Positions 22,687-32,592 of a stretch of 64,000 nt of DNA are shown one piece after another. The DNA lies in assembly GCA_016584305.1 (NCBI GenBank), contig JACEEZ010022966.1:188359-252358 (forward strand), in the 5' to 3' direction. A model generated the notes under the pieces. The model ran no database searches. It was not told where the DNA came from and was given only the letters and a program-made list of their open reading frames with translations. This stretch comes from Chionoecetes opilio. Taxonomy: Eukaryota > Arthropoda > Malacostraca > Decapoda > Majidae. Made by a program: the position numbers and the translations under genes. The first letter of the stretch is position 1. The number at the start of each line of letters is the position of its first letter.

Positions 22687-23698
22687 ACTGGCCTTTAGTT
22701 CTTGGATTTGTTGTTTTAGGACTTTCCACTTCGTCTTTGGTGGTCTCGGAGTTTGGGAAATGTATGGAACTATTTGTTTCTTTTTCGTCTAGCACTTTTC
22801 CTTCTTTCTTATGTGCTGGGATCATATTAACCTTTGGAGTGTGTCTCTCTTCGAGCAGTTGGCGTTCGTGCTCGAGACGGTCTATGAATTTTTTAAGGGG
22901 ATATCCTTCATCCAGGAATCCTTCTAGTTTCTCTCGCGACGCGACTGGTAGGCCGTACCACAGTTTTCTCTTTATTGTCTTATCACGGTCGGGGAATTTT
23001 TCATTTGGGAGTTTTGTCGCAATCACCGCATGTTGGCAAATAAAACGATATGTGAAAGCTTGAGGATTTTCCCCCCAGTCGTAACTCATTGCCTCCAATT
23101 CCTGCCAGGCTCTATCAACACTCACTTCGGTGGTGAACTCGGTCTCGAAAAGATTTCTAAGTGTCGCCCAAGTCTCTACTTTATGGTTCGTTTGATAGCT
23201 GTGAATTAAGATTGAGAGTTCTGAGCACACTCTCCCTTTTGCAATTTGGATGCGTGTTGCGTCGCTTGAGCTACATTGTTCTATTAATTCAAAGAACATT
23301 TGGAGGCGGGCCGTTGCGTCAAGGCCTTGTAGTTGATGTAATTCCAATACTGGAATATCTCGAGGTTTTGATTTTAGAGTTCTTCGCTCTTTCACGCTAT
23401 CCGTGGATAATTGAGGGGCATGGAAAGGGTTCGTTTGATTTTCCTCTTTCACGCTATCCGTGGATAATTGAGGGGCATGGAAAGGGTTCGTTTGATTTTC
23501 CTCTTTCACGCTATCCGTGGATAATTGAGGGGCATGGAAAGGGTCCGTTTGCTTTTCCTGTGACCATAATTCAATTCTCTTCATTCTCGCAGCTCTTATT
23601 TCTTCCACTAAATCTTTTCTCCGTCTTATTCTTTCTGCCTGCTCCTCCTCCTCCTCCTTCGTTTTCATCTCGGGGAATATGGTATCTTCACAACTCAT
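22583..23698 (-). CDS. Gag-like capsid gene of an LTR retrotransposon (Ty3/Gypsy-type)
   Basis: An uninterrupted 371-codon frame starting MSCEDTIFPEMK. Residues ~14-50 are a Glu/Arg-rich coiled region, and residues ~56-112 are three near-identical 19-residue repeats (core PFHAPQLSTDSVK). The rest resembles retrotransposon gag: a conserved tryptophan helix (ETWATLRNLFETEF), RAWQELEAMSYDWGENPQAF, a helical CA-like core, then a basic tail that shifts frame into the zinc knuckle at 22408-22686. In the Ty3/Gypsy group such proteins form the cytoplasmic particle that packages element RNA. Upstream (minus-strand sense) lie ~500 bp of leader and the inverted LTR-like arm ending at 24210. No protease, RT or integrase is found, so the element is incomplete. 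An intact gag with no pol could also be a domesticated gene; I think a relic is likelier. Confidence 0.7.
   Translation of the reverse strand: MSCEDTIFPEMKTKEEEEEQAERIRRRKDLVEEIRAARMKRIELWSQEKQTDPFHAPQLSTDSVKEENQTNPFHAPQLSTDSVKEENQTNPFHAPQLSTDSVKERRTLKSKPRDIPVLELHQLQGLDATARLQMFFELIEQCSSSDATRIQIAKGRVCSELSILIHSYQTNHKVETWATLRNLFETEFTTEVSVDRAWQELEAMSYDWGENPQAFTYRFICQHAVIATKLPNEKFPDRDKTIKRKLWYGLPVASREKLEGFLDEGYPLKKFIDRLEHERQLLEERHTPKVNMIPAHKKEGKVLDEKETNSSIHFPNSETTKDEVESPKTTNPRTKGQFDPSETRKVILPRESFTEGNIHSKVLRLLSNTNA
23395..23567. repeat. 57-bp tandem repeat x3 inside gag
   Basis: Three near-identical 57-bp units (each with 'cacgctatccgtggataatt'), in frame, encoding the 19-residue repeats of the gag protein. 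The last unit differs by a few bases. Confidence 0.95.
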
Positions 23699-24209
23699 GA
23701 TGACGCTGGAGAAACACCTCTTATAGACACAGGTAGGGACTCGATTCCCGTGTTCCGTCGGTCAATAGAAAGACACTCGGGTTTCCCGTGACTAATAGAT
23801 GTGGTTCTCTTTCTGAATAAATGCATGGTTCTCTTAAGCAGATGCACACTACCGCCTCACAATTCCTCTCTATTGTGCGCGTAATTTCCTTGATAGGGTA
23901 AGCAAGAGAGCCGGGATCTATGCTATCGTCAATATCGTTGCTACCTAACCACAAAATGCACAGATAATGTGGCCATACCAGGACACTATTTAGTCTCATC
24001 TGAGAAAAAAGGAATTTGCCCTTCATCCCGAAGCTCTGAAATCCTAATTTCAGTTCCTTGGACGTCGAATGATTTGGGAGGTTGCCTGTCCTAACAATGA
24101 GATTTTGTACATGTTTCCTGAATTTTTGACTATTTAGCTACTTTCCCCAAGGTGATATTCTGTTGTTATTTGTAGGAAATAATAACCCACCGCTTTAGTC
24201 CCAGTGTGG
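23699..24209. other. Leader region between gag and inverted LTR-like arm
   Basis: Read on the minus strand, this begins just after an arm ending ...CCTGGCA. Six bases later comes TGGGACTAAAGC, which begins with TGG as a tRNA primer-binding site would. I take it as the probable 5' untranslated leader of the gag element. No competing gene is visible. Confidence 0.4.
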
Positions 24210-24711
24210 TGCCAGGATTTTTATAGGTTGGTTGTTACTTGTACCTTTGTTATTGAATGAAATTAATTGGTTAGGATTTTACATTGATTACAACTGAATG
24301 AGACTTGAAACTTGTCTTATGACTTCACTAGTTAATTATAGTACGAACACTTCTCGCTGCGGAGAGTACTGAAATGGGAATGAACTTAAGGGAAAGGGTA
24401 GGAGTTAAGGAGTGAGGGAAATGCTGCCACCAGCTCAGGCAAGTAGTTCTATGGTTTTACTTCCTGGGCACGTTTGAATAGATATATATTAGATTTATCT
24501 TGGTAGTCGTGGTTGATACTTAGAATTACACCGAGTAAGGCTGACTCTTTTGGAAGTGTGGGGAATTACTGTCCTAACACAGAATAATCACCTGAGGTTT
24601 CTACTAAATGACACAAGAACTATATTTGAAACATCATCCTATTATTCATCCTGAAGTATTATGTCTCTTGTTTGAGATCTCAGACGCACATATAAGCTCT
24701 AATCCAACACA

Positions 24712-24892
24712 AGAAAGCTCTCCACCCTGACACAGGAAAGCGCTCCAATCTGATACAAGAAAGCTCTCCACCCTGACACAGGAAAGCTCTCCAATCTGAT
24801 ACAGGAAAACTTTACACTCTGATACAGGAAAGCTCTCCCCATCTGATAAAGGAAGGCTCTCCCCATCTGATAAAGGAAAGCTCTTATGAGCA
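24712..24892. repeat. ~21-24 bp tandem repeat
   Basis: About eight units of 'gaaagctctcc' followed by 'aatctgatacag', 'accctgacacag' or 'catctgataaag'. It lies in the left arm of the inverted repeat; the right arm has a single corresponding unit near 26865-26880, so the array expanded after the arms formed. Confidence 0.9.
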
Positions 24893-26542
24893 TAACCTTC
24901 CTCACTGAATCCTATTAATGAATTATCATTCACTTATGTAACATACCGCTGAATACTTATAGTTATACATGGAAATATAAGGGGGGAATATAAGAGTAAG
25001 AATGTTGTTTGCGTTTCACTTAAAAACCATGTGACGGTTTTTTTTGTCAGACTGAGACGTCCGTCTGAGTCTGGAGAGGGATGGAGGAGAGACTCGCGTT
25101 AATAACACTTATAGGGACAGGCCAGGCCTCCTATGAGTTAATGAAAGCTAACCAACTCTACCTATATTCATATAGAAATATAGATAGATATAATATAACA
25201 AGGAAGGGGGGGGGAATAGGAGCGAGGTACCGAGGTCTTACCTGGAGAGGGATGGCAGGAGAGACTGGCGTCCCTCGGGGTGACTAGGGCGAGGTTTGGC
25301 TTAGTGGCGGGAAAAAGGGGAATGTTCGGATTCTATGAACCTGGCCTCTCCTGAAGGGATTATCAGACCATGAATGACTAATTAACTAATGAAACAAGTA
25401 TACTTATGAAATGGCTGCCTATAATACAGTTCTTTAACTTTGATATAGAAGAATTTAATATTTTTACACTAATACCCAGGGAAAGATGTCCTACCGTCGT
25501 GGGAAGCCTTCGAACACGTGTTTTAGAGCGACGAGGTATGATGAGATGTGATAGAAATTTGGTCGACTCTCAATTTAGCGAAGACCACGACTAACCTCCT
25601 CATGTATGAACTTGATCTTACACTATGGTGACTATTTTGAATGACATTAAGAATCTAAGAGTGTTCCATGATCTGATAGGAGGGTGAGGGGAGGATGAAA
25701 AGTTTTTAATCTCCTAGTTATCGATGAACGCGAAATAAAGGTCCCACGCATTTTGACTCGTACCCTGAGTGTCTGGGGGGGGAGGGAGTGAGGGAAGGGA
25801 GGAAGATAGAAGTGAGAGACAAAAAGAAAGAAGATAAATTTCACGAGAAACGAAAAGATTGAATTGCTTACGGACATAACCCGGGAATTGTATGATAGGA
25901 ATTCCCATCCTATCTCTTCCGAATAACGGGCATTACAGTATGTCTTTCTCTCTTTCTCACTTCTATCTTCCCCCCCTATTCTCCCCCCCATACACCCAGA
26001 GCACGAGTCCTAATGTGTGGGACATTTATTTCGCAAACTTCTCATCCTCCCCTCATCCTCCTGACAGATCGAAAAACACTCTTAGATTCTTAATGTCCTT
26101 AAAAACAGACACAATAGTGTCGGGTTACGTTTATAAATGGGTGGGTTAGTCGAGTTATTCGCTAAATTAAAAGTCGACCAAATTTATGTTCCGACTCCAC
26201 ATACCTCGTCACTCTGGAAAACACGTTCGTAGGCTGACCAAAAGGGGGAACAACTCTCCCCGGATATTAGAATAAATGTATTAAATTCTTCTATATCAAA
26301 TTAAAAGAACTGCGTCATAGGCAGCCATTTCATATGTATACTTGCTTCGTTAGCTAATTAGAGTCATTCGAGGTCTTATATTCCCTTCAGGGGAAGTCTC
26401 TCATAAGTATCCGAACATTTCCCTTTTTTCCCGCTAATCCTCCCAACTTTGCCTCGGTTTCACCACGAGGAAATCAGTCATCTCTCTACTCCTTTCAAGG
26501 TAAGACATACGGTGACTTGCCCCTATCTCCCCCCCCCCCTCC

Positions 26543-26544
26543 TG

Positions 26545-26592
<48 letters not shown>
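26543..26592. repeat. (TA)n microsatellite
   Basis: A pure TA dinucleotide run of about 23 units, preceded by a C-homopolymer near 26530-26540. Confidence 0.97.
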
Positions 26593-26593
<1 letters not shown>

Positions 26594-27287
26594 GTTGTTT
26601 AGTGTTCATTAACGCATAGGTAGCTTGTCATGCCCTTACAAGTGTTATTAAAGAGTCATCTCTCTACTCCTTTCAAGGCTCTGGCGAATGTCTCTGTCGG
26701 GAAAGAAATCAAGCCACATGGTACAGTGAATCACAAACAAATCCATTACTCTTACATTTTCTCTCCCCTATATATATTCCATGTATACCTATAGTGCTCA
26801 GTTTGTATGGACATAGATGGTAGTTCTAAGAATATAATTCAGTGAGGTAGGTTATGCTCTTTAGAGCTTTCCTTCGCCAAATTAGAGTTATACATGTACC
26901 TAAGTTCTCAAACAAGAGAAATAACGTTTCGTGGTGAATAAACCGGATGATGTTTAAAGTATAGCTTCTTGTGTTTCTTGCAAAAACCCCAGGTGACTAT
27001 TCCCTTGTTATGGAAATATTTCCCCACGTCTCAAAAAGAGTTTCAGCCTTACTCGGTGTAATAATAAGTACCCCCCACGACTACCAAAAATTCTCATATA
27101 GTAAATCGTGTTCAGGGAGTAAACCATAGGACTACTCGCCTGGACTGGTGGCAGCATTTCCACTTACTAAACCCTAAGTTCATCCCAATTCAGTTGTGAC
27201 GAGGAGAATTTATTCGTCAATGGAGAATTATGTCAATTAATATCATTCAACACAAAGGTGTCAGCAACTTAAAAACCCTGGCATCAC

Positions 27288-27378
27288 ACATGGATGGGGA
27301 TGAAAGGTGGATGTAGGTAGTGTTAGGTGAGAGGAACGACCACGTGTAGGCCTCGCGGCCTCTTGTAGCTTCCTTCAG
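27288..27378 (-). repeat. Single reverse copy of the minisatellite-derived dispersed repeat
   Basis: Read on the minus strand it gives 'ggaagctacaagaggccgcg', then 'cctacacgtggt', then 'ctacctacatccacctttca'. This joins one minisatellite unit to the sequence that follows the arrays, and matches 49845-49920 on the plus strand. It shows the array word is part of a dispersed repeat. Confidence 0.75.
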
Positions 27379-28035
27379 AATCAGAATCAGAATATAAAAA
27401 GAGAAAGCAGGAGATGGGGAAGTGGGGACAGGGAGAAGAATAGATGGGTGAGAGAAAGGAGGCTAGTAAGAGAAAAAGTCTCCGGGGCTTGACCCAGGTG
27501 CTGTATGTGTTTGTGTGTTTTTGTTGTGCGTCGATCTTGACCTGACGACACGCTTTCCCATCTCGCACGAGCAAACAGAAACCACTCTGGGGCGGCTTGG
27601 CAGGACATGGGCCTCGGAAGATGGTGCTCCGGACACACCCAGGACAACCCCGCGCCCACCCCCGCCGCCCACCAGTTCTTCAGTTTTGGTTTTGTTCTCT
27701 TTTCCTTTCTTCAGATTTGACTTGTTTTCTTCTTCTCTTCGTTCTTCTTTCTTCTTATCTTGTTTTTGTTGTTGCTGTTGTTGTTTGTTTATTGTCTTGT
27801 TTTGGGTTTGTTTTGCTTTTTTTCTGTCACTGCCATGTACGCGCGCACACCCCGATACTCCTCGGCACCCCGCACGGGCGGCTGGCGTCATTTCTCCACT
27901 ACATCTCTCGCGTTCCAACATATACAAACAGGAGGAAGGAAATTGTGAAAAATTTAGTGAAAGAAGTCTGAGATTAAAAGTTTTTTTTTGTTTTGTTTTA
28001 TTTTTTCAGAGATTGGACAGGGGAAGAAGGACTCC
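27379..28035. other. No gene recognised; GC-mixed region with TTG repeats
   Basis: Contains an 'agaatc' triple repeat near 27377-27395, a GC-rich patch at 27540-27680 and a TTG/CTG microsatellite near 27765-27800. Long frames exist on both strands, but they are Pro/Phe/Leu-rich or Lys/Gln-rich and show no family signature. An exon in the GC-rich patch is possible but unsupported. Confidence 0.45.
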
Positions 28036-28395
28036 GTAGAGCGGAGGGACCTACAGTTTTTCGTGGGATCCGAACCACTGATAGAGAGGGGAAGGCGAGC
28101 GGAACGGAGTGGATTGTAGGAGTATAAAGTTTTGCAGCAGCGTAAAAAAGGGTAAGATTACCTCCGTATAGCAGAGGGGTCATTGGATTTAATGTGGCCT
28201 CGTCCGAACCACGGTAGGATAGTAGCAGTGAAATAGAGGAGGGGGAGGGGGGGGAAGTGGAACGGAGTGGATTGTAGGAGTAAAAAGTTTTGTAGCAGCA
28301 TAAAAGGGGGGACAGGATACCTTCGTAGAGCGAAGGGGTCATTGGAATTTATGTGGCCTCGTCCGAACCACGGAAGGATAGTGAGAGTAGGTGAG
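28036..28395. repeat. ~130-160 bp tandem repeat, 2.3 units
   Basis: Units starting near 28036, 28167 and 28324 share 'cctcgtccgaaccacgg', 'ggaacggagtggattgtagg' and 'agttttg(c/t)agcagc'. The last unit is partial. Confidence 0.88.
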
Positions 28396-29194
28396 AAGGA
28401 CAACGGAGAGAATTACGACCGAATTTGCTTCCCCACCGACCGACAAAAGTTTACAACCCGACGGACGATCCGAAAGACAACCAGTCTTCATCCCCGCTGT
28501 GTGTGGTGGTGAAACCAGGTCTGCTCCCCCGCGGGTGTGGAGGCCGTCGGTGATGACGCAAGGGTCCGGGTCTCGAACTTTAAGAACTTTAAACTTGGTT
28601 GCCTTGCGCCGCCATCAGTCTTGGCTTTCCTGTGAGACTCGCACGGAGGGAGGACAGATGGTTAGAGAGTGTGGTTAGGGGGGGGGGATCCATGCGGAAG
28701 ACGGGCCGTCGGCGGCTGCGCTGGTCACGGTCATTTAGCCGTGGCCACCCATGGCCTGTCAGTCTTGGCCCGCCTGGATGGAAAACCCTCCGGCCCTGAA
28801 CCGTTGGAAGAGGTGCAGGGCGTTGCACGCAGCACCAGCCTTATCAAAAAAATAATTTTTAAAAACAAAAAATATGAATACAAAGCTATAAGACAATAAG
28901 TGAGAAAAAAAACAGCCGGGACCGACTGCGTGCCTCGCCCTGAGGAAACCTGTTGGAAGAGTGTGGTTATTTCAGGACAGGAAAAGGATAGGGTCGTGGC
29001 TGTGTGAACACTGTTGAGGAATCCGTTTGTGGCAGAACGTGGTCTCGGCCTGGGCTGTCGCGACTCGCTGCTGCCAGCGGTTGGCACATCTCTAAAACAA
29101 TACCACAGAGGAGTGTGTAAGGAAGGTCTGGCCAAGCCCGGCCCTCCCCGGTGGAAGCGGGTGGGAAAAAAAGGGTTAGTGGAAATAACAGGAG
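28396..29194. other. No gene recognised; moderately GC-rich
   Basis: Several frames of 60-130 codons overlap on both strands with no consistent protein-like segment. The GC content (28430-28830) is higher than in the surroundings, which could mark an untranslated or regulatory region, but nothing specific is visible. Confidence 0.4.
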
Positions 29195-29479
29195 TTAAGG
29201 GCCGATTCCCATCAGCCCGCTTGTACGGCCGGGCTTACAACAACACCGCTCAACAATGACGTCACCATCATCACCGCTTGAGTGGTATTTGTGGTAACTG
29301 GGGCACAGTTGGCAACTCCGCTCGAGCGGACACCGCCGAGCGGGAGAGATGACTTGATTTAACTTTGTACGGCGGCCGTACAGTGGTACGGCGGTGCGGT
29401 AGACTTTGTTGTGACGTCATTGTGACGTCTTTGTTGTTGTATGGCGGCCCTACAAGCGGGAAGGTGGAACCGGGCTTTA
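29195..29479. mobile_element. PIF/Harbinger-like MITE with TTA target duplication
   Basis: TTA at 29195-29197 and 29477-29479 bound a ~279-bp segment with inverted ends of ~45 bp. The left end has 'gggccgattccc...cccgcttgta' and 'acaacaac'; the right end has 'gttgttgta...tacaagcggg' and 'gaaccgggct'. The interior has further short inverted motifs (GTACGGCGG/CCGTAC). Three-base TTA/TAA duplication with GGGCC-type ends fits PIF/Harbinger. Confidence 0.7.
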
Positions 29480-30859
29480 GTGGGAAAAAAGTGAAGTGAT
29501 TATGTGTAGATTGGAAGTGGGGGTTGGGGTTTGGTGTTAGTAATTGAATGGAATCAATGGAGGCGTTTGGTTAAGGAAAAAAGTACTACAATACCGCCAA
29601 AATTTTAATTTTCGAAATTTTTTTTGTGGATCTCGGAGATTGTTCTATACGAGTGGTTGTTCATAAAATTCGAGGCGGTATAACGAGCGTCCAGTAGGAT
29701 AATGCGTCTACCTTCCAATCTGCGCATGTGCCAGAGGACTGTGCTCTCGTTTCCAGCGATGCCATAGCAGCGCGCTAGATGTACGATGTTTCCTTTTCAT
29801 TTCATCCATTCTGCCGCGTGGAGAGGTAAGAGCTTCCCAGGTCGTGCCTCACCCCATGGCCGGAGGCATATTCTCCAGGCTCTCTTCCTTTTCGGCAGAC
29901 CGCTAGGTTAGGTAAGGTTAGAAAAACTTTAAGTTAGGCTAGGTTAGGTTAGGATAGGTTTAGGTTCACAATTAATTTTGTAACTTTGTGTGGGAATCAC
30001 AATGAGGTTATTTTCAAGAAAATCCTGTGGTTAGTTTCGGAGCTACAGCCATGCGTAGAGGGCAGAAATTAAATGAAATGAAAGGAAACATCGTACATCT
30101 AGTGTGCTGCTAAGGCAGTGGTTCTCAACCTGGTGGCCATGGCCCCAAGGGGGCCATGGCAAGAATTTAAGGGGGCCATGGTGGGCTGTTGCAAATTATA
30201 CATTTCTAAATAATGTTAGGAATCTAAATTTAAAAAAAAACTTGCATCACTGTCCTGGCAAAGAAAATGTTCTTGTTTTAATAATTAATTGATTAATCAT
30301 TAAGTTGACAGTAAAATTTTGTTAAATAATATTGTTACGAATGTGTGTGTACGTGTGTATGTATGTATGTGTGTGAAATTGTAATTGTTTGTGCAGTGTA
30401 GGTGTGATAGAAAACGCGGAGGAGAACGAACGTGTATGAGACGGGTGAGAGACACGGGCGGTGAGTGAGGGTGAGTCACCGGGAGACAGAGGGAGAGAGG
30501 CGATCGAATGATCTCAGTGTGGCCTGGGATATCATCACGTAAACATGTGGGTATAATTGATTCTAAACCATATACTGTGTTACTTATTTTGTTCAACAAT
30601 TATAAATGCGGTCGCTGTTTTTCGTGTGTGAAATATTTCTTATTTTTGGTATCATTGTTTTTCATGCTCTTTCCCCTAATTAGGTATTCCTGTTTTTTTT
30701 TTTTAGTGCTAATATTGATGTGACTCGCTATTCTCTTCTTATTTCAATTGGGGCAGTGCTTGTCAAAGGAGGCATGTTTTTGCTGTAGAAAGTACATTTC
30801 AGCTTGCTAGCTTGAGTGTGAATGTTTATCATCTTTACTCTTTCTGTGTGTATGTATGA

Positions 30860-32405
30860 CTTGACGAAGTCAGAGAGGCTGTAGCAAAGTTGAAGGGTGG
30901 AAAGGCAGCTGGTGTTTGTAATATCAGTGCGGAGCTCCTCAAAGCTGGGGGTGAGGCCATGATCCGCGGGTTGCATGTTGTCCTGACTGCCGTGTGGCAA
31001 TCAGGTACCATTCCTCCTGACTGGAAAATGGGGCTGGTCGTCCCTATCTGGAAAGGGAAAGGGGACCGTCAGGACTGCAACAATTACCGCGGTATTACAC
31101 TGCTCAGCGTACCAGGCAAGGTGCTTGCCCATCTATTGCTGACACGAATTCGCAGTCATCTGGTGAAGCATCAGAGACCTCAGCAGTCTGGGTTCACGCC
31201 TGGTAAGTCAACAACGGACCGTATCCTAGTGCTTCGTGTCCTGGTGGAACGTCGACGTGAGTTTCGACAGGGATGCTTGCAGCCTATGTTGATCTCAAGA
31301 AGGCGTTTGACTCAGTGCATCGTGAGTCACTCTGGGATCTTCTGCGACTTCGAGGGATTCCTGCAAGGACTATTGGTTTGATAACTGGTCTGTATTCTGG
31401 GACTGAGAGTGCTGTGAAGTGTGGGGCAGGTGTATCCAGCTTCTTTCCTGTGAATACAGGAGTGAGGCAAGGGTGCGTCCTTGCCCCATCACTTTTCAAC
31501 GCTTGTATGGACTGGGTATTGGACAAGGTTGTAGATCAAAGTGATTGTGGAGCATCCGTCGGCAACACCAAGATCACTAATCTTGTTTTTGCCGATGATG
31601 CAGTATTCTTTGCTGAGTCGCTGGAGGTCCTGGTGATGGCTCTCGAGGCGCTGCACGAGGAGGCAAAGCCTTTGGGACTTGAGGTCTCCTGGCTCAAGAC
31701 CAAGGTCCAGGTGTTTGGAGACTTACTAGATGAAGCAGTACAGTCTGTTCATGCGTGTGGCGAGGACATTGAGGTCTTGGAAAGTTTTACATACCTTGGT
31801 AGCGCAGTCCATAATGACGGCGGGTCACGTCAAGAAGTCTTACGGCGGATTGGCATAGCCCACGGTGTTATGGACTCGCTCAGCGGGAATATTTGGCGTT
31901 GCCGGTACCTGTGCAGGAGGACAAAGATCCGGATCTTCAAGTCGCTTGTGATCCCTGTCTTACTCTATGGTTGTGAGACATGGACACTAAATAGTGACTT
32001 GAAGAGACGAATCAATGCCTTTGGTAATAAGTGTCTTCGCAGAATCATGGGGTATCGCTGGGATGATTACGTGTCAAATCAGCGATTGCACCGTGAGACT
32101 GAATCGAGGCCTATTACCTGCATAGTCCGTCAGCGCCAACTTCGGCTATATGGACATGTGGCACGCTACCCTGAAACCGATCCTTCCCATCGGGTTGTAA
32201 GAGACAATCCGGCGTGGAGGAGGCCAAGGGGGCGCCCACAAGGCTCGTGGCTGGGGCAAGTTGATGTTTCTTGTCGAGAGCTGCTTGGTATGGGAAAGGA
32301 GCCTGCATGGGAACTCGCGCGTGGTGACCCCCGGGAGTGGCGTCGTAGGGTGGGCGAGGCGACGCGCCCCCCGGCGTATGCCCCCAATGATTGATTGATT
32401 GATTG
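30860..32405 (+). pseudogene. RTE-type LINE reverse transcriptase, 5'-truncated, nearly intact
   Basis: Plus-strand ORF2 from about residue block EAVAKLKGGKAAG (30867 on), through GLVVPIWKGKGD, NNYRGITLLSVPGKV, QQSGFTPGKSTTD, RT motif A YVDLKKAFDSVHRE (31283-31325), TGVRQGCVLAPSLFN, catalytic FADD (31588-31599) and FTYLGSAVHNDGG, to a C-terminal domain with RQLRLYGHVARYPETD and RRPRGRPQGSW. It stops at 32394. One +1-type frame change near 31275 (after RREFRQG) separates 30890-31381 from 31273-32394; otherwise it is open. The 3' tail is (TTGA)n at 32389-32405, usual for RTE elements. The endonuclease domain is absent (5' truncation). It lies inside the hAT; no clean target duplication can be fixed because the flanks are GT-rich. 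A second partial copy lies at 52618-53127. Confidence 0.92.
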
Positions 32406-32592
32406 TGTATGTTTGTGTATGACTGTGTGTGTGCTTAATTTGTGAGTCCATGGATGTGTTATGTATGTGGATATTTGTGTGTTTGTCATTTTATCACTTG
32501 TCCTATTTATCTGTCCTTCATTATCATTCTTTTGTCTTATCACTTAATGTTTGTTCTGATGTTCTGTCTTCTTTATTTTCCGTAGATTTGCA

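Larger units (their letters stand above)
24210..27283. repeat. ~3 kb head-to-head inverted repeat, probably two inverted LTRs
   Basis: Left arm 24210-~25885 and right arm ~25895-27283 are imperfect reverse complements along their whole length. Matched landmarks: 24210 'tgccagg' with 27277 'cctggca'; 24410-24440 with 27150-27180; 24530-24560 with 27040-27070; 24600-24690 with 26900-26990; 24880-24960 with 26780-26880; 25420-25530 with 26200-26320; 25690-25770 with 26010-26060. The centre is near 25890. Arms start TG and end CA. The left arm has the position and polarity of a 5' LTR for the minus-strand gag. The right arm has opposite polarity and no gag next to it. Arms differ by many substitutions and indels, so the structure is old. 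Confidence 0.8.

Noticed and set aside
23161..23700. Plus-strand 179-codon frame
   Set aside because: Antisense to the gag gene; repeats mirror the 57-bp units, and no domain is visible.
22408..24209. Endogenous virus or infectious retrovirus
   Set aside because: Only gag-type sequence is seen, with no polymerase, integrase or envelope; an LTR retrotransposon relic explains it.
27463..28039. Long Lys/Gln-rich (minus) and Phe/Leu/Pro-rich (plus) frames
   Set aside because: Low-complexity TTG/TTC tracts account for the open frames; no family signature.
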